42,087 nucleotides of DNA from Myxococcota bacterium (GCA_029975745.1 JARKOL010000047.1:1-42087), one strand, 5' to 3'; positions 32,983-41,792 are shown, counted from the stretch's first letter. The notes: a model not told the origin generated them from the letters alone. Numbers and translations: made by a program.

Positions 32983-34557
32983 CTAGGGTGTCAGTACCAG
33001 CAGCAGCAGGGCGGCGCAGACGCCGAACACCGGCGTCAGGGCCCAATCCGGGCGGTCCGCGCGGTTCGCGAACAGCCCCAGTGCGGCCAGGCCGGCGGCC
33101 ACCAGGGCGACCGGAACGACCCCGGCCGGAGACGCGGTCGAGGTTCCCAGCCACTGGGCCGCCCCCGCCCGGAGCAGCCCGGCCAGGGTCAACAGCAGCA
33201 GGGTGCGGTGCCAGTCCACGGGCGGAGCGTTGGATGGCTTGCGATTGCGTCCCGCAAGGAACAACAGGGCACCGATCGTCACCAGGCCCAGGGCGGGCGC
33301 CAGTCCGGCCCAGAGCGGGATGGTGTAGGGGCCCGCGTGGGAGAGCGAGTACGACAAAACGGCGGTGCGCCCGGCGATCCGGGGCAACAGATCCTGCTGG
33401 AACGACGCGGCCAGGGCCTCGGTCGTGAGTGGCAGGGGGACGCGCGCCACCGCGTGCAGCAGAAGCAGGGCGCCGCACGCCAGGAAGGCAACCCCGGTCA
33501 CGGCAACCAGCCCCGCCGAGGCCCCGCTCGGGCCCACGCGACGAACCTGGGCGGCGACCAGCCAGATCAGGGTCACCAGGCCGAGGAAGGCGGCGATGCC
33601 CGCCAGCACGGCCAACGGCGTGGCATGCGTGCCCGCGGGCAGCCACGCGGCCCACGCCGCGACGTCGGAGGGATCGCGGACCATCATTCGGAAGAGGACG
33701 GGCTGGCCCGCGAACCCACTGGAAACGGGCAGCACGCCGGTGCCCGGGCCGAACCACGGATTGACCAGAACCGCCACGCTGGCCGCGACGATGCCCGCCA
33801 CGGGCACGCTTCGTTCCACCTGCGGCCGCCGCTGGAGCGCGCGGGCCGCCTGCCAAAGCGTCCACAACCCGATGGCTGCGGCGCCCAGCGCAACCAGGAC
33901 GTTGCCCCAGCCCGGGGACGGCGCACGCTGAACCCGGGGGTGTGCCAGGGGCCGGCGGGCCGAAACGGCCATGTCGGAAACGGCACCGTCCTGGGCGGGC
34001 ATCGCCAGATGGATGCGGGGCGTGGCATCGTCCCGGGCCTCGACGGCGTAGGGGCCCAGCGAGGCGCTGCCGAACAGCAGGGTTCGTTCCCCGTCCCGGG
34101 AAGGCATCCGGTAGGCGGCTCCCTCCTCGACCGGCTGGGAGGCGGGGCGGCCGTCCGCGCCCATGACGTGTACGGTCAGTCGGGTGATGTCCGGCTGGAG
34201 CGGCGGCTGCGTGTCCGACGCGGCGAACACCAGCGCGGCAGCCAGAAGGGGGGCGGCAACCGCAAGCGTCCACCCGCCGCGCGGCCTCGCGTCCGGGGTT
34301 CGCAGTCGAACGGCCGCCAGGTGAAGGGCGGCAAGCAACAGGGCTCCCCACAGGAACGGGCTGCGTGCCAGGTGGTGCAGGCCGAACGCCACGACGTAGG
34401 GGCCTGACGCCAGGGGCCACGACGCCAGGATCTCGCGGTCGGGAAGGCCCTGGGGCACGTCCAGGCCCAGCATCGCCAGGATCAGCAGGCCGCCGCCGGC
34501 GAGCCCCAGCGTCGGCCGCGAAGACAGAACCCGGAGGATGGTGCGTGCATCTTCCAT
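32983..34557 (-). CDS. ResB-like multi-pass membrane protein
   Basis: 524 residues from the ATG 7 nt after a probable -10 box. The N-terminus (LSSRPTLGLAGGGLLILAML, then FGLHHLARSPFLWGALLLAALHL) follows the ResB/Ccs1 pattern of two membrane helices with an SPxF turn between them. A soluble extracytoplasmic stretch (about residues 125-215) comes next, then six or so further hydrophobic segments. ResB works with CcsA in haem delivery for c-type cytochromes, but no ccsA and no haem-binding WWD motif is seen here. The second half resembles a generic integral membrane protein, so the assignment rests mainly on the N-terminal region. Confidence 0.6.
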   Translation of the reverse strand: MEDARTILRVLSSRPTLGLAGGGLLILAMLGLDVPQGLPDREILASWPLASGPYVVAFGLHHLARSPFLWGALLLAALHLAAVRLRTPDARPRGGWTLAVAAPLLAAALVFAASDTQPPLQPDITRLTVHVMGADGRPASQPVEEGAAYRMPSRDGERTLLFGSASLGPYAVEARDDATPRIHLAMPAQDGAVSDMAVSARRPLAHPRVQRAPSPGWGNVLVALGAAAIGLWTLWQAARALQRRPQVERSVPVAGIVAASVAVLVNPWFGPGTGVLPVSSGFAGQPVLFRMMVRDPSDVAAWAAWLPAGTHATPLAVLAGIAAFLGLVTLIWLVAAQVRRVGPSGASAGLVAVTGVAFLACGALLLLHAVARVPLPLTTEALAASFQQDLLPRIAGRTAVLSYSLSHAGPYTIPLWAGLAPALGLVTIGALLFLAGRNRKPSNAPPVDWHRTLLLLTLAGLLRAGAAQWLGTSTASPAGVVPVALVAAGLAALGLFANRADRPDWALTPVFGVCAALLLLVLTP

Positions 34558-34564
34558 CCCGGCA

Positions 34565-34594
34565 CCGCTACCATCTTCCGGCACCCGCTGTCAA
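34565..34594 (-). promoter_or_regulatory. Probable promoter of the ResB-like gene, leaderless arrangement
   Basis: Minus strand: consensus TTGACA (34594-34589), 18 bp, TAGCGG with preceding TG (34570-34565), then 7 nt to the ATG at 34557. The -10 is weak, but no Shine-Dalgarno is present. Confidence 0.45.
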
Positions 34595-34635
34595 TCGGGA
34601 TGGCAGCAAACTGCGGTCCCAGGCCGGTTCTGCTC

Positions 34636-34664
34636 TTTCCAACCGCGCGATGCGACCCTATCAT
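34636..34664 (+). promoter_or_regulatory. Promoter of the J-domain gene
   Basis: TTTCCA (34636-34641), 17 bp, TATCAT (34659-34664). Leader of about 18 nt with GAGGAC before the ATG. Confidence 0.5.
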
Positions 34665-34688
34665 CTGACGGGTTGATCGAGGACGGAC

Positions 34689-35639
34689 ATGGCGGCCAAG
34701 GACTACTACAAGACCCTGGGTGTTGCGCGGACGGCAACTCCCGATGAATTGAAGAAGGCATTCCACAAGCTGGCAATGCAATGCCATCCCGATCGGCACC
34801 CCGGCGACAAGGCCTCCGAGGAGCGATTCAAGGAAATCAACGAGGCCTACGCGGTGCTGTCGGATCCAGAAAAGCGCAAGCAGTACGATACGTTCGGCGC
34901 CGAGGGGTTCGGGCAGCGCTTCAGTCGCGAGGACATCTTCAACGGGTTCGATCTGAACGCGATCTTCGAAGACCTCGGCATGCGCATGGGCGGGGGGGGC
35001 AGCGTGTTCGACGCGCTGTTCGGGCGATCCTCCGGGGGGGGGAAGAGCGGACGGGGTGCCGGCCACGGACAATGGGGCGGACCGTTCGGCTTCGGCGGCG
35101 CGAGTGGCGCGGCGAACCCGCCCGGTGGCGATGCCGTCGCGGACCTGCGGGTCGGGTTCCGCGACTCCATCCCGGGCGGTGCCCGCGTCGGGTCGATTCC
35201 GCGGCCCGGCGGGGGCTGGGAACAGGTCTCGGGCCGGCTGCCCGCGGGGATCACGTCGGGCAAGAAGCTGCGTGTTCGTGGCAAGGGCCAGCAGTCCCCG
35301 TTCGGCGGGGCCCGGGGGGACCTGTACCTGACCGTCGTCGTCGATCCGGATCCGGTGTTCTCGCGGGAGGCCGACGATCTGCGGTGCGAGGTTCGCGTGC
35401 CGCCATCGACGCTGGTCCTGGGGGGAACCGTCGAGGTGCCGACCCTTGGCGACCCGAAGCGTGTGAAGGTCAAGGCGGGCACGCAGGCGGGCGCCCAGAT
35501 CCGGCTGGCGGGCCTGGGGGTGCCTCGTGCGAACGGTCGCCACGGCGACCTGTACGCGCGCCTCATGCCGAACCTGCCGGTCCAGCCCGATGAGCGGGTG
35601 CGCGACCTGTTCCGCCAGCTTGCCGAGGCCGGATTCTAG
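34689..35639 (+). CDS. DnaJ-family co-chaperone without zinc finger (CbpA-type)
   Basis: 316 residues. J domain at the N-terminus (DYYKTLGVARTATPDELKKA) with the HPD motif at 33-35, which stimulates DnaK ATPase. A Gly/Phe-rich region spans about 75-145. Two C-terminal substrate-binding beta-domains follow (GARVGSIPRP, GARGDLYLTVVVDPDPVF, VPTLGDPKRVKVKAGTQAG, NGRHGDLYARL). The CxxCxGxG zinc-finger repeats of DnaJ are absent, so this is a class B/CbpA-like protein. Monocistronic; no dnaK or grpE in the window. Confidence 0.93.
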   Translation: MAAKDYYKTLGVARTATPDELKKAFHKLAMQCHPDRHPGDKASEERFKEINEAYAVLSDPEKRKQYDTFGAEGFGQRFSREDIFNGFDLNAIFEDLGMRMGGGGSVFDALFGRSSGGGKSGRGAGHGQWGGPFGFGGASGAANPPGGDAVADLRVGFRDSIPGGARVGSIPRPGGGWEQVSGRLPAGITSGKKLRVRGKGQQSPFGGARGDLYLTVVVDPDPVFSREADDLRCEVRVPPSTLVLGGTVEVPTLGDPKRVKVKAGTQAGAQIRLAGLGVPRANGRHGDLYARLMPNLPVQPDERVRDLFRQLAEAGF

Positions 35640-35691
35640 GCTCTGCCGGATCCCCCAGCCTACAACGGGCTTCCATTGTTGGACAGAGCCT
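35638..35691 (+). terminator. Interrupted hairpin after the J-domain gene
   Basis: AGGCTCTG (35638-35645) pairs with CAGAGCCT (35684-35691), with a smaller inner CAAC/GTTG pairing. It begins within the stop codon. No U-tract. Confidence 0.4.
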
Positions 35692-35704
35692 GGTCGGGCG
35701 GCGG

Positions 35705-35735
35705 TTGCGTGGGCGTTGCCCGCCCGTGCTATCCT
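35705..35735 (+). promoter_or_regulatory. Possible promoter of the P1-family peptidase gene, leaderless arrangement
   Basis: TTGCGT (35705-35710), 19 bp, extended -10 TGC-TATCCT (35727-35735), then 7 nt to the ATG at 35743. The spacer is long; the extended -10 is the stronger evidence. Confidence 0.45.
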
Positions 35736-35742
35736 TCCGTCC

Positions 35743-36723
35743 ATGGAAGCGGACCCCACCGACATGGTCATCCAGGAAGGCTCGTTTCACTGCCCAGGGG
35801 TGCGCGTTGGCCACGCGGGCGATGCGGACCTGGGGTCCGGCTGCTCCGTCGTCGTGCTGGACCATGCCTCCCGGTATGCGGTCCATGTCGGGGGTGGCGC
35901 CGCCTCGCTTCGACAGGTGGCCGCGGTGTTCGCGGGCCACTCGGTCACCATGGCGGATGCGTTCCTGGTGTCCGGGGGCAGCGCCTACGGGCTGGATGCG
36001 ACCGGAGGGGTCCTGCGGGCGCTCGAGGCGGCCGGTCGGGGCACGCCCGTGGGGCGGATGGTCGTTCCCGCGGTGCCCTCCGCGGCCGTGTTCGACCTGT
36101 TCGTCGGCAGCACCCGGCCTGGGCCGGAAATGGGGGCGGCCGCCGTCGTGGATGCCCGCTTCGCCGATGGACGGGAGGGGCGGATCGGCGCGGGCTCCGG
36201 CTGCACGGTGGGTAAGCTGCTGGGACTGGACCGGGCGATGTGGGGTGGAGTCGGTGTCGCGACCGCCGTCTGGCCGGACGGGTTGACGGTCTCGGCGCTG
36301 GCGGTGGTCAACGCGTTCGGCAACGTCCGCGACCCGGATTCCGGCGACTTCGTGGCCGGGGCTCGGGACGGGGCCGGCGGCTTCGTCGATGCCGAACGGG
36401 CATTGATCGGCGGCTGGATGGGATTGGCCTCGGGGACCGCCGGCCAGAACACGACGATTGGCGTGGTGGTCACGAACGGGACGCTGGACGGTGTCGGATG
36501 CACGCGTGCGGCGACGCTGGCCGCGACCGCGTTGCCCGACTGCATCCGTCCCTGCTGGACCGGCGTGGATGGCGACGTCGTGTTCCTGGCCGCGACGGGA
36601 CGGCAGGTCGCGGACGCGCACCAGGTCGGCATCGGGGCGTGCCGAGCCCTTCAGCGCGCGATTGTCAGGGCGGTGACCGTCGCGAACGTCGATGGACCGC
36701 TGCCGGGGGATGCCGGTCGATGA
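35743..36723 (+). CDS. P1-family (S58, DmpA/NylC-like) peptidase
   Basis: 326 residues from the ATG at 35743; an alternative ATG lies at 35764. PGVRVGHAGD, VHVGGGAASLR, DAFLVSGGSAYGLDA, GMGAAAVVDAR-like and GAGSGCTVGKLLG segments are typical. GQNTTIGVVVTNG contains the Asn-Thr bond where family members cleave autocatalytically to expose a Thr/Ser nucleophile. These are N-terminal-nucleophile aminopeptidases or amidases (D-amino-acid peptides, beta-peptides, cyclic amides). No signal peptide, so it is probably cytoplasmic. The stop overlaps the next gene (ATGA). Confidence 0.9.
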   Translation: MEADPTDMVIQEGSFHCPGVRVGHAGDADLGSGCSVVVLDHASRYAVHVGGGAASLRQVAAVFAGHSVTMADAFLVSGGSAYGLDATGGVLRALEAAGRGTPVGRMVVPAVPSAAVFDLFVGSTRPGPEMGAAAVVDARFADGREGRIGAGSGCTVGKLLGLDRAMWGGVGVATAVWPDGLTVSALAVVNAFGNVRDPDSGDFVAGARDGAGGFVDAERALIGGWMGLASGTAGQNTTIGVVVTNGTLDGVGCTRAATLAATALPDCIRPCWTGVDGDVVFLAATGRQVADAHQVGIGACRALQRAIVRAVTVANVDGPLPGDAGR

Positions 36724-37895
36724 GGGCGACGAGGATGCGACGGTTCGGCGCGCTGTCCTGCTGGATGGTCCTGGTGCTTCTGGCCGGGGGCGGGTGTCGT
36801 GACAAGACGCCCTATCCGCGCGTGGTCCAGCCCGGCGGGCTGCCCGAGCCCACGTCCGTGGCGCCGACGGTCGTGGAGGACCCCGGAACGACTCCTCCGG
36901 CGCCCCTGGAGCCGGTGCGCCCCTGGCTGCTGGCGGTGACTCCCGAGGGGTCCTTCCTGGTGTCGTCCCGCCCGGGTGGTGGCGACCTGGCCGTGCGGCG
37001 GACGGCAGCGATCGTCCGGGTCACCGATTCGGGTGCGGTCCTGGGACTGCGGGCTTCCTCGCGCGACATCCCGGGAAGCCGCTCGGCCCGGTCGTCCAAC
37101 GTCGCGATGCTGCAGCCGGTCGGGCAGCTTGGCCCCGAGCTTCCCGCGGGGGCGGTGGCCATCGACGATGTCACGGCGGCGTTCCAGGCGGACCCGGAAC
37201 AGGCCTCCGAGTTCCACCACAAGGAAACGCTGACCGCGCTGGGCATCCGGGGGCGAACGGCGACCTGGCTGGCCGGAATCTCGGGATATCTTGGGGGAGC
37301 GCACCCCTACGCCTCCCGGGCGCTGATGGTCGTCGATCTGGAAACGGGGCGTGCCACCACGGTGTCCGGCTTCGTCGGGCGGGATCTGGCGGCCGAGGTG
37401 CTGGGGGACCGGCTTGCCGAGGCGTGCGTTCGCAGGGTCGCGGGCGTGGCTCCGGTCGAGGGGCTGGGCGGTGTGCCCGCGTGGCTGGTCGGGTTGGGGC
37501 ACGAGTTCGAGTCCTGCGCGGGGGAATTCCTGGTCGCGCGAATTGACCCCCCGTCCGGGGAGGTCGTCAGCCAGGCGTCGCGCGACGGGGTGTTCGCCGG
37601 GGGCGTCCTGGCGCTGGCGGGGCTTTCCGTGGCGGGCGTCGTGGACTATCGGCTGTCCCCGGATGCGGATGCTGCCGTCGTCTTGATGGGGCGGGATCTT
37701 CGGGATCAGGCACCCTTGCCGTGGTCCGCCGGCCGGATCGGGCGAGATCGCCTGGTCACCCGTGAGCTGCGCGCCTGGCAGGAGGGAATGGCCGAGCCGG
37801 TCGTCATCGGCCGGGGGTCGGCGCTGCTGACGGCGCAGTTCCTGGCAAATCACCCGGCCTCGGAACGCATCGTCGCGGCGTTCGACGCCCTGTAG
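36720..37895 (+). CDS. Probable lipoprotein with DUF3298/RsiV-like region
   Basis: 391 residues from the overlapping ATG. A second ATG at 36735, 8 nt after GAGGG, may be the true start. The signal segment SCWMVLVLLAGGGC suggests lipidation at Cys26, though GGGC is an atypical lipobox. A Pro/Thr linker is followed by a beta-rich domain in which YLGGAHPYASRALMVVDLET resembles the GGAHP stretch of DUF3298/RsiV-type periplasmic domains. No enzyme motif seen. The gene ends 3 bp before the convergent GT51 fusion gene. Confidence 0.72.
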   Translation: MRATRMRRFGALSCWMVLVLLAGGGCRDKTPYPRVVQPGGLPEPTSVAPTVVEDPGTTPPAPLEPVRPWLLAVTPEGSFLVSSRPGGGDLAVRRTAAIVRVTDSGAVLGLRASSRDIPGSRSARSSNVAMLQPVGQLGPELPAGAVAIDDVTAAFQADPEQASEFHHKETLTALGIRGRTATWLAGISGYLGGAHPYASRALMVVDLETGRATTVSGFVGRDLAAEVLGDRLAEACVRRVAGVAPVEGLGGVPAWLVGLGHEFESCAGEFLVARIDPPSGEVVSQASRDGVFAGGVLALAGLSVAGVVDYRLSPDADAAVVLMGRDLRDQAPLPWSAGRIGRDRLVTRELRAWQEGMAEPVVIGRGSALLTAQFLANHPASERIVAAFDAL

Positions 37896-37898
37896 TCG

Positions 37899-40625
37899 TC
37901 AGTCCGAAAACTCGTCGTCCGGGATGTCCGTCAAGTCCCCGGGGCGCGGATCCTGCGTCCCCGGCCCGTGCGGGCTGGCCAGGCGCAACGTCTGCTCGGC
38001 GGCGACGTCCGCGTCGGCGGCATCGACCAGCCCCCGGCGCTGCATCTCGCGGACAAGGCGCTTGACGCGCTGCTCGAAGGGCTTGGGAACCGCACCGGCC
38101 TCCCAGTGCGCGTGGTTGCGTGAAGGGGCCGGGATGATGGAAACCAGGTATGCGGCCTCCAGCAGGCTCAACGCGGCCGGCGACTTCCCGAAGTAGTGGC
38201 GCGCCGCCGGGCCGATTCCCCAGACGCCGGGCCCCCACTCGATCACGTTCAGGTACAGCTCCAGGATCTTCTCCTTGGTCAGGTACTGCTCGACCTGCCA
38301 GGTCAGGAAGGCCTCCTGGAGCTTGCGGGCCAGCGTCTTTTCGCGCGACAGGAACAGGTTCTTGACCAGCTGCTGCGACAGCGTACTGGCGCCCTGATCG
38401 AAGCCGCCCCGCTCCAGGTTGACGCGAAGCGATCGACGGATTCCTTCGGGCGAAAAGCCCTGGTGACGGAAGAACTCGGCGTCCTCGCTGGTGGTCAACG
38501 CGCCGATCAACTGGCGGGGGACGGACTCGATCGGGACCCACTCCGGCGACGCCTTGCCGACGATTCGATTGACGACGCTCTTGTCCCCGCGCTCGATCCG
38601 GTGCAGGAAGTGGGTTCGCAGCAGTTCCACGCCCGCCGCCTTGCCCAGGGACACGGTTCTCATGTCCGCGACGTCCGGCAGGACGTTGAAGCGCATCGCG
38701 GACAGGTTGCGCGTGTCGATGTCCAGGGTGGCGGTGGCGGCCACGGTGCCGGCAAGGCGCACGCCATCCAGCGCCGGCAGCATGTCCGACGGAATCGATT
38801 CCAGCGCGTCCTGGGCATTCATGCGCGTCATCGCGGCGTCCAGCCGGATCTGCGGCCAGTCCCGCAGGTTGGATCCGGACGCGGTGAAGGGCACCTGGAT
38901 GCGTCCCACCGACACCAGCGCATCCGACATCTCGATGGCGGCGGTCTGGAGGTCCCACACGAGGGCGCCACTGAGGCGCACGTCGATGTCATGCACCCGG
39001 GACGAGGCCACGGCGGGCATGTCCATCGACAGACCACGCAACGTGGCGGCGCCGGTCAGGACCAGGCGGTCTGGAAGGTCCGCCTGGAACGTGATGTCCG
39101 CGGCCTCCAGCAGCCCGTCCGAGCCGGGACGCAAGGCCGCCGGAAAGGCCTGGGCGTAGGGCACCAGGGGCAGGGTGGCGACTCGCAGCGTTCCGGTCAG
39201 CCGGCGGTCCAGGGGGTCGAAGGCCGCAACCAGTTCGTTGCTGCCGGGTGTGGACTCGGGCGCGTCGAAGCGCACCTGCGCCTTCAGTTGACCCTGCGAG
39301 GTCTTGGCCAGGGTCAGGCTGACATTGGCCAGGGATTCGTCCGGGTCGGTCTCGCCATGCGCTTGCCCGACCAGGCGGAACGATGCCCCGTGAACCGACA
39401 GCCGCAGTGGCGGGATTCGAGCCATCCCCTGGGTCAGGGCGGCAAACGCCTGGCGGATGCGGGATTCGACGCTGGCGTACGGGGCGACCAGCCGGCCGCG
39501 GAAGTCGGCGGGCGAATCGAGAGGCGTCGTCGGCGCGTTCTGCTGGGGGAGCGCCTTCTCCTGCGCGACCTTCGCCCCGCGAAGCCAGACGATTTCGGGG
39601 CGGAGCACCTCGACCTCTTGCAGCACCTTTCGCGCGATCAGGCGACGCACGCCGTCCGGGACGCCGGCCGGCAGCCAGTCCGGCTGGGCCGTGTCATCGT
39701 CGCGGTCGCTCCAGCGCACGGACAGGGACTGGGCATGGACGGCCGAACCATCCGGTCGCGCCCAGGAGGGCTCGATGGCGGCGATGGTGTCCGACGCCCA
39801 CGAAACGCCGGCGATCTGGGCGTCGCCCCCCAGCAGCGAGAATCGGAGAGGGGGGGTGCTGGTCGCGCGGATCGACTCGAGCAGGACCCCGCCCGACGTC
39901 TGTCCGGCGATGGCGATGTGGCGAGGCATGTCACCGGCCACCGTCAGGTCCAGCGCGCCGTCAATGCGCCGTGCGTGACCCGCAAGTCCATCGTCAGGCA
40001 GGACGACGTTCAGCCAACCGCCCTCGATCAGGGCCTCCCCGAAGGGATGGCAGTGGATGGCGCCGGACAGCGCGTCCAGCGAAATCAAGGGCAACGTCCG
40101 CCGCGAGGGATCGCCACGGGTTCGTCGCGTCTTGCCCGAGGGCACCGGGGGCGTGGGGCCGTCGGGCGCGGTCCCTCCGGCGCGTCGGACCGCGCCCTTC
40201 AGGCGCGTGGTCAAGGCATCGACCGACTCGAAGGGATGGTCCGGGTCCCCCACCTGGAATGCCACCGAGCCCACCGAGACCGCCTTGACCGGGTTGCCCC
40301 CGAAAACGGCCCGCCATGGATCGATGTCCAGACGGACGTCCCGGGCCGCCACGTTCAGGTCGGTACCGTCCCGCCAGGAAACGCGGTCGAGCGTGAGGCG
40401 GGTCCAGGAGTCCATTTGCAGCCGTCCCGGGTCGAGCGTGCCCGACAGGCGGGATGCGCCTCGAATCAGGGCGCGTCGGACCAGCGGCTCGGCCACCGAG
40501 GGCGTCAGGGCCAGCGCGGCGCCGACCACCGCAATCAGGGTCAGGACAAGACCCACCAGAACGCGAAGGCGTCGTTTCGGAACCGTGGTTGGGTTCGGGG
40601 GTGTCTGGGGGCTGGGTGGAATCAC
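37899..40625 (-). CDS. AsmA-like domain fused to GT51 peptidoglycan glycosyltransferase
   Basis: 908 residues from a GTG overlapping the upstream stop. One membrane helix at about 20-42, then about 600 residues of beta-rich AsmA/TamB-like sequence (LDPGRLQMDSWTRLTLDRV, RDVRLDIDPWRAVF, and repeated L-x-G-x-L patterns). A complete GT51 domain then runs from about 680 to 850: SEDAEFFRHQGF (Glu714), GGFDQGASTLSQQLVKNLFL, RKLQEAFLTWQVE, KEKILELYLNVIEWG (second Glu 789) and YFGKSPAALSLLEAAYL. GT51 polymerises lipid II into glycan strands. No penicillin-binding transpeptidase domain is present, so it is monofunctional. The N-terminal AsmA-like part is very long for this enzyme class. Confidence 0.88.
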   Translation of the reverse strand: MIPPSPQTPPNPTTVPKRRLRVLVGLVLTLIAVVGAALALTPSVAEPLVRRALIRGASRLSGTLDPGRLQMDSWTRLTLDRVSWRDGTDLNVAARDVRLDIDPWRAVFGGNPVKAVSVGSVAFQVGDPDHPFESVDALTTRLKGAVRRAGGTAPDGPTPPVPSGKTRRTRGDPSRRTLPLISLDALSGAIHCHPFGEALIEGGWLNVVLPDDGLAGHARRIDGALDLTVAGDMPRHIAIAGQTSGGVLLESIRATSTPPLRFSLLGGDAQIAGVSWASDTIAAIEPSWARPDGSAVHAQSLSVRWSDRDDDTAQPDWLPAGVPDGVRRLIARKVLQEVEVLRPEIVWLRGAKVAQEKALPQQNAPTTPLDSPADFRGRLVAPYASVESRIRQAFAALTQGMARIPPLRLSVHGASFRLVGQAHGETDPDESLANVSLTLAKTSQGQLKAQVRFDAPESTPGSNELVAAFDPLDRRLTGTLRVATLPLVPYAQAFPAALRPGSDGLLEAADITFQADLPDRLVLTGAATLRGLSMDMPAVASSRVHDIDVRLSGALVWDLQTAAIEMSDALVSVGRIQVPFTASGSNLRDWPQIRLDAAMTRMNAQDALESIPSDMLPALDGVRLAGTVAATATLDIDTRNLSAMRFNVLPDVADMRTVSLGKAAGVELLRTHFLHRIERGDKSVVNRIVGKASPEWVPIESVPRQLIGALTTSEDAEFFRHQGFSPEGIRRSLRVNLERGGFDQGASTLSQQLVKNLFLSREKTLARKLQEAFLTWQVEQYLTKEKILELYLNVIEWGPGVWGIGPAARHYFGKSPAALSLLEAAYLVSIIPAPSRNHAHWEAGAVPKPFEQRVKRLVREMQRRGLVDAADADVAAEQTLRLASPHGPGTQDPRPGDLTDIPDDEFSD

Positions 40626-41053
40626 TGGCTCTTCTGGGAGCCACCGCTGGTCGCGGAGGCCCACGCGATCAGGCCGATGATGGTGGCGGCCACCGCCACG
40701 CCGCCGGCGATCCAAAGGCCGGTCTTCCAGTTGCTCATGTGATCGACTTCCGCCGGCTCGCGCAACTCGCCCAGGTCAAGGATGTAATCCCGGTCGGACG
40801 CGACCAGCTGGGACTCGGTCATCTTGAAGTTGAAGGGCGTGATGGGATAGCGCTTTCCGCCGGTGGACCGAACGAAAAGCCGGGTCTCCTCATCGACCTG
40901 GACACCCTGACCCGCGCTGTCCTTGACCGTGGCCTTGCCGGCCTCGGGCGGCTCCTGCAGCGTGCCCAGCTCGGAACGAGGGATGTAGTAGGTGTTGTAG
41001 CAGCCGAGGCTGAAGAAGGCCACGACCACCGTCAGGGCAACAAGTCGCTTCAT
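40622..41053 (-). CDS. Small lipoprotein with C-terminal membrane segment
   Basis: 143 residues. The signal MKRLVALTVVVAFFSLGC ends in a lipobox (Cys18). A beta-rich middle part (RYPITPFNFKMTESQLVAS) is followed by a hydrophobic helix (about 113-135, LWIAGGVAVAATIIGLIAW) near the C-terminus. Lipidation plus a membrane helix would pin both ends to membranes. No family recognised. GGAGGTGGAG lies before the ATG. It is translationally coupled (GTGA) to the AsmA-like/GT51 fusion and may assist it. Confidence 0.8.
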   Translation of the reverse strand: MKRLVALTVVVAFFSLGCYNTYYIPRSELGTLQEPPEAGKATVKDSAGQGVQVDEETRLFVRSTGGKRYPITPFNFKMTESQLVASDRDYILDLGELREPAEVDHMSNWKTGLWIAGGVAVAATIIGLIAWASATSGGSQKSQ

Positions 41054-41093
41054 GGAACTCCACCTCCAGCCTTGGACCCCAGGCTCGCGCCGG

Positions 41094-41099
41094 ATTGTA
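41094..41099 (-). promoter_or_regulatory. -10 box of the lipoprotein/GT51 operon
   Basis: Minus strand TACAAT, about 40 nt before the ATG at 41053. The sequence 16-17 bp upstream is T-rich but gives no clear -35. Confidence 0.4.
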
Positions 41100-41176
41100 G
41101 TAACCCGCGTCCAAAAAGAAAAGGGAATTTGCGCGCGGCGGTTCGGATGCGCCGGCCTTGTGACGCCGGATGCGAA

Positions 41177-41773
41177 TCAGGTGTGGGCCGCATTCAGGTC
41201 CATCGCCAACTGGCTGGGCAGGTCCGGTTCGAAGCAGCGCCTGCAGCGGGCCTCGTAGGCGTCCAGCGCTCCGACCACGATGCGCTCCTCGCTGGCGACC
41301 AGACGCTGGGTCCGGCTGGCGGGCGCCCCGCAGCGATGGCAGACCGCCAGCGTCTTCGTGACGAACTCGGCGACGGCCATCAATTGGGGCACCGGCTCGA
41401 ACGGGACCCCGCGATAGTCCAGGTCCAGCCCCGCGACGATCACACGCCGCCCCATGTTCGCCAGGCGTTCGCAAAGATCGATGATCGTGCGGTCAAAGAA
41501 CTGGACCTCGTCGATTCCCACGACCTCGGTGCGATCGTCCAGCCGCTTGCGGATGTCCTCGACATCCCGAACGACCAGGGCCTCAAGGGACTGCTCCGAG
41601 TGGGACACGATGCGGTCGGCGGCGTAGCGATCGTCGATGCGGGGCTTGTAGACCTGGACCCGCTGGCGCGCGATTCGGGCGCGGCGCAGGCGGCGGATCA
41701 ATTCCTCGCTCTTGCCCGAAAACATCGGGCCGCAGATGACCTCCAGGCCGGCCGTGGGGTTGTGGAACGGCAT
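41177..41773 (-). CDS. tdk: Thymidine kinase
   Basis: 198 residues. P-loop GPMFSGKSEEL near the N-terminus, VVGIDEVQFFD (Walker B-like), VIVAGLDLDYRGVPFEPV lasso region and the zinc-binding Cys pairs CHRCG and CRRC identify type II thymidine kinase. It phosphorylates thymidine with ATP in pyrimidine salvage. GGGAGG 5 nt before the ATG fixes the start. It lies 19 bp after the diaminohexanoate dehydrogenase gene on the same strand. Confidence 0.96.
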   Translation of the reverse strand: MPFHNPTAGLEVICGPMFSGKSEELIRRLRRARIARQRVQVYKPRIDDRYAADRIVSHSEQSLEALVVRDVEDIRKRLDDRTEVVGIDEVQFFDRTIIDLCERLANMGRRVIVAGLDLDYRGVPFEPVPQLMAVAEFVTKTLAVCHRCGAPASRTQRLVASEERIVVGALDAYEARCRRCFEPDLPSQLAMDLNAAHT

Positions 41774-41792
41774 GGTGCCTCCCGGCCTGGCG

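Noticed and set aside
32047-34407. 786-codon plus-strand frame.
   Set aside because: Antisense to the lipoprotein and the ResB-like membrane protein; Arg/Gly/Gln-rich shadow.
38196-40742. 848-codon plus-strand frame.
   Set aside because: Mirror of the AsmA-like/GT51 gene, whose GT51 motifs are unambiguous.
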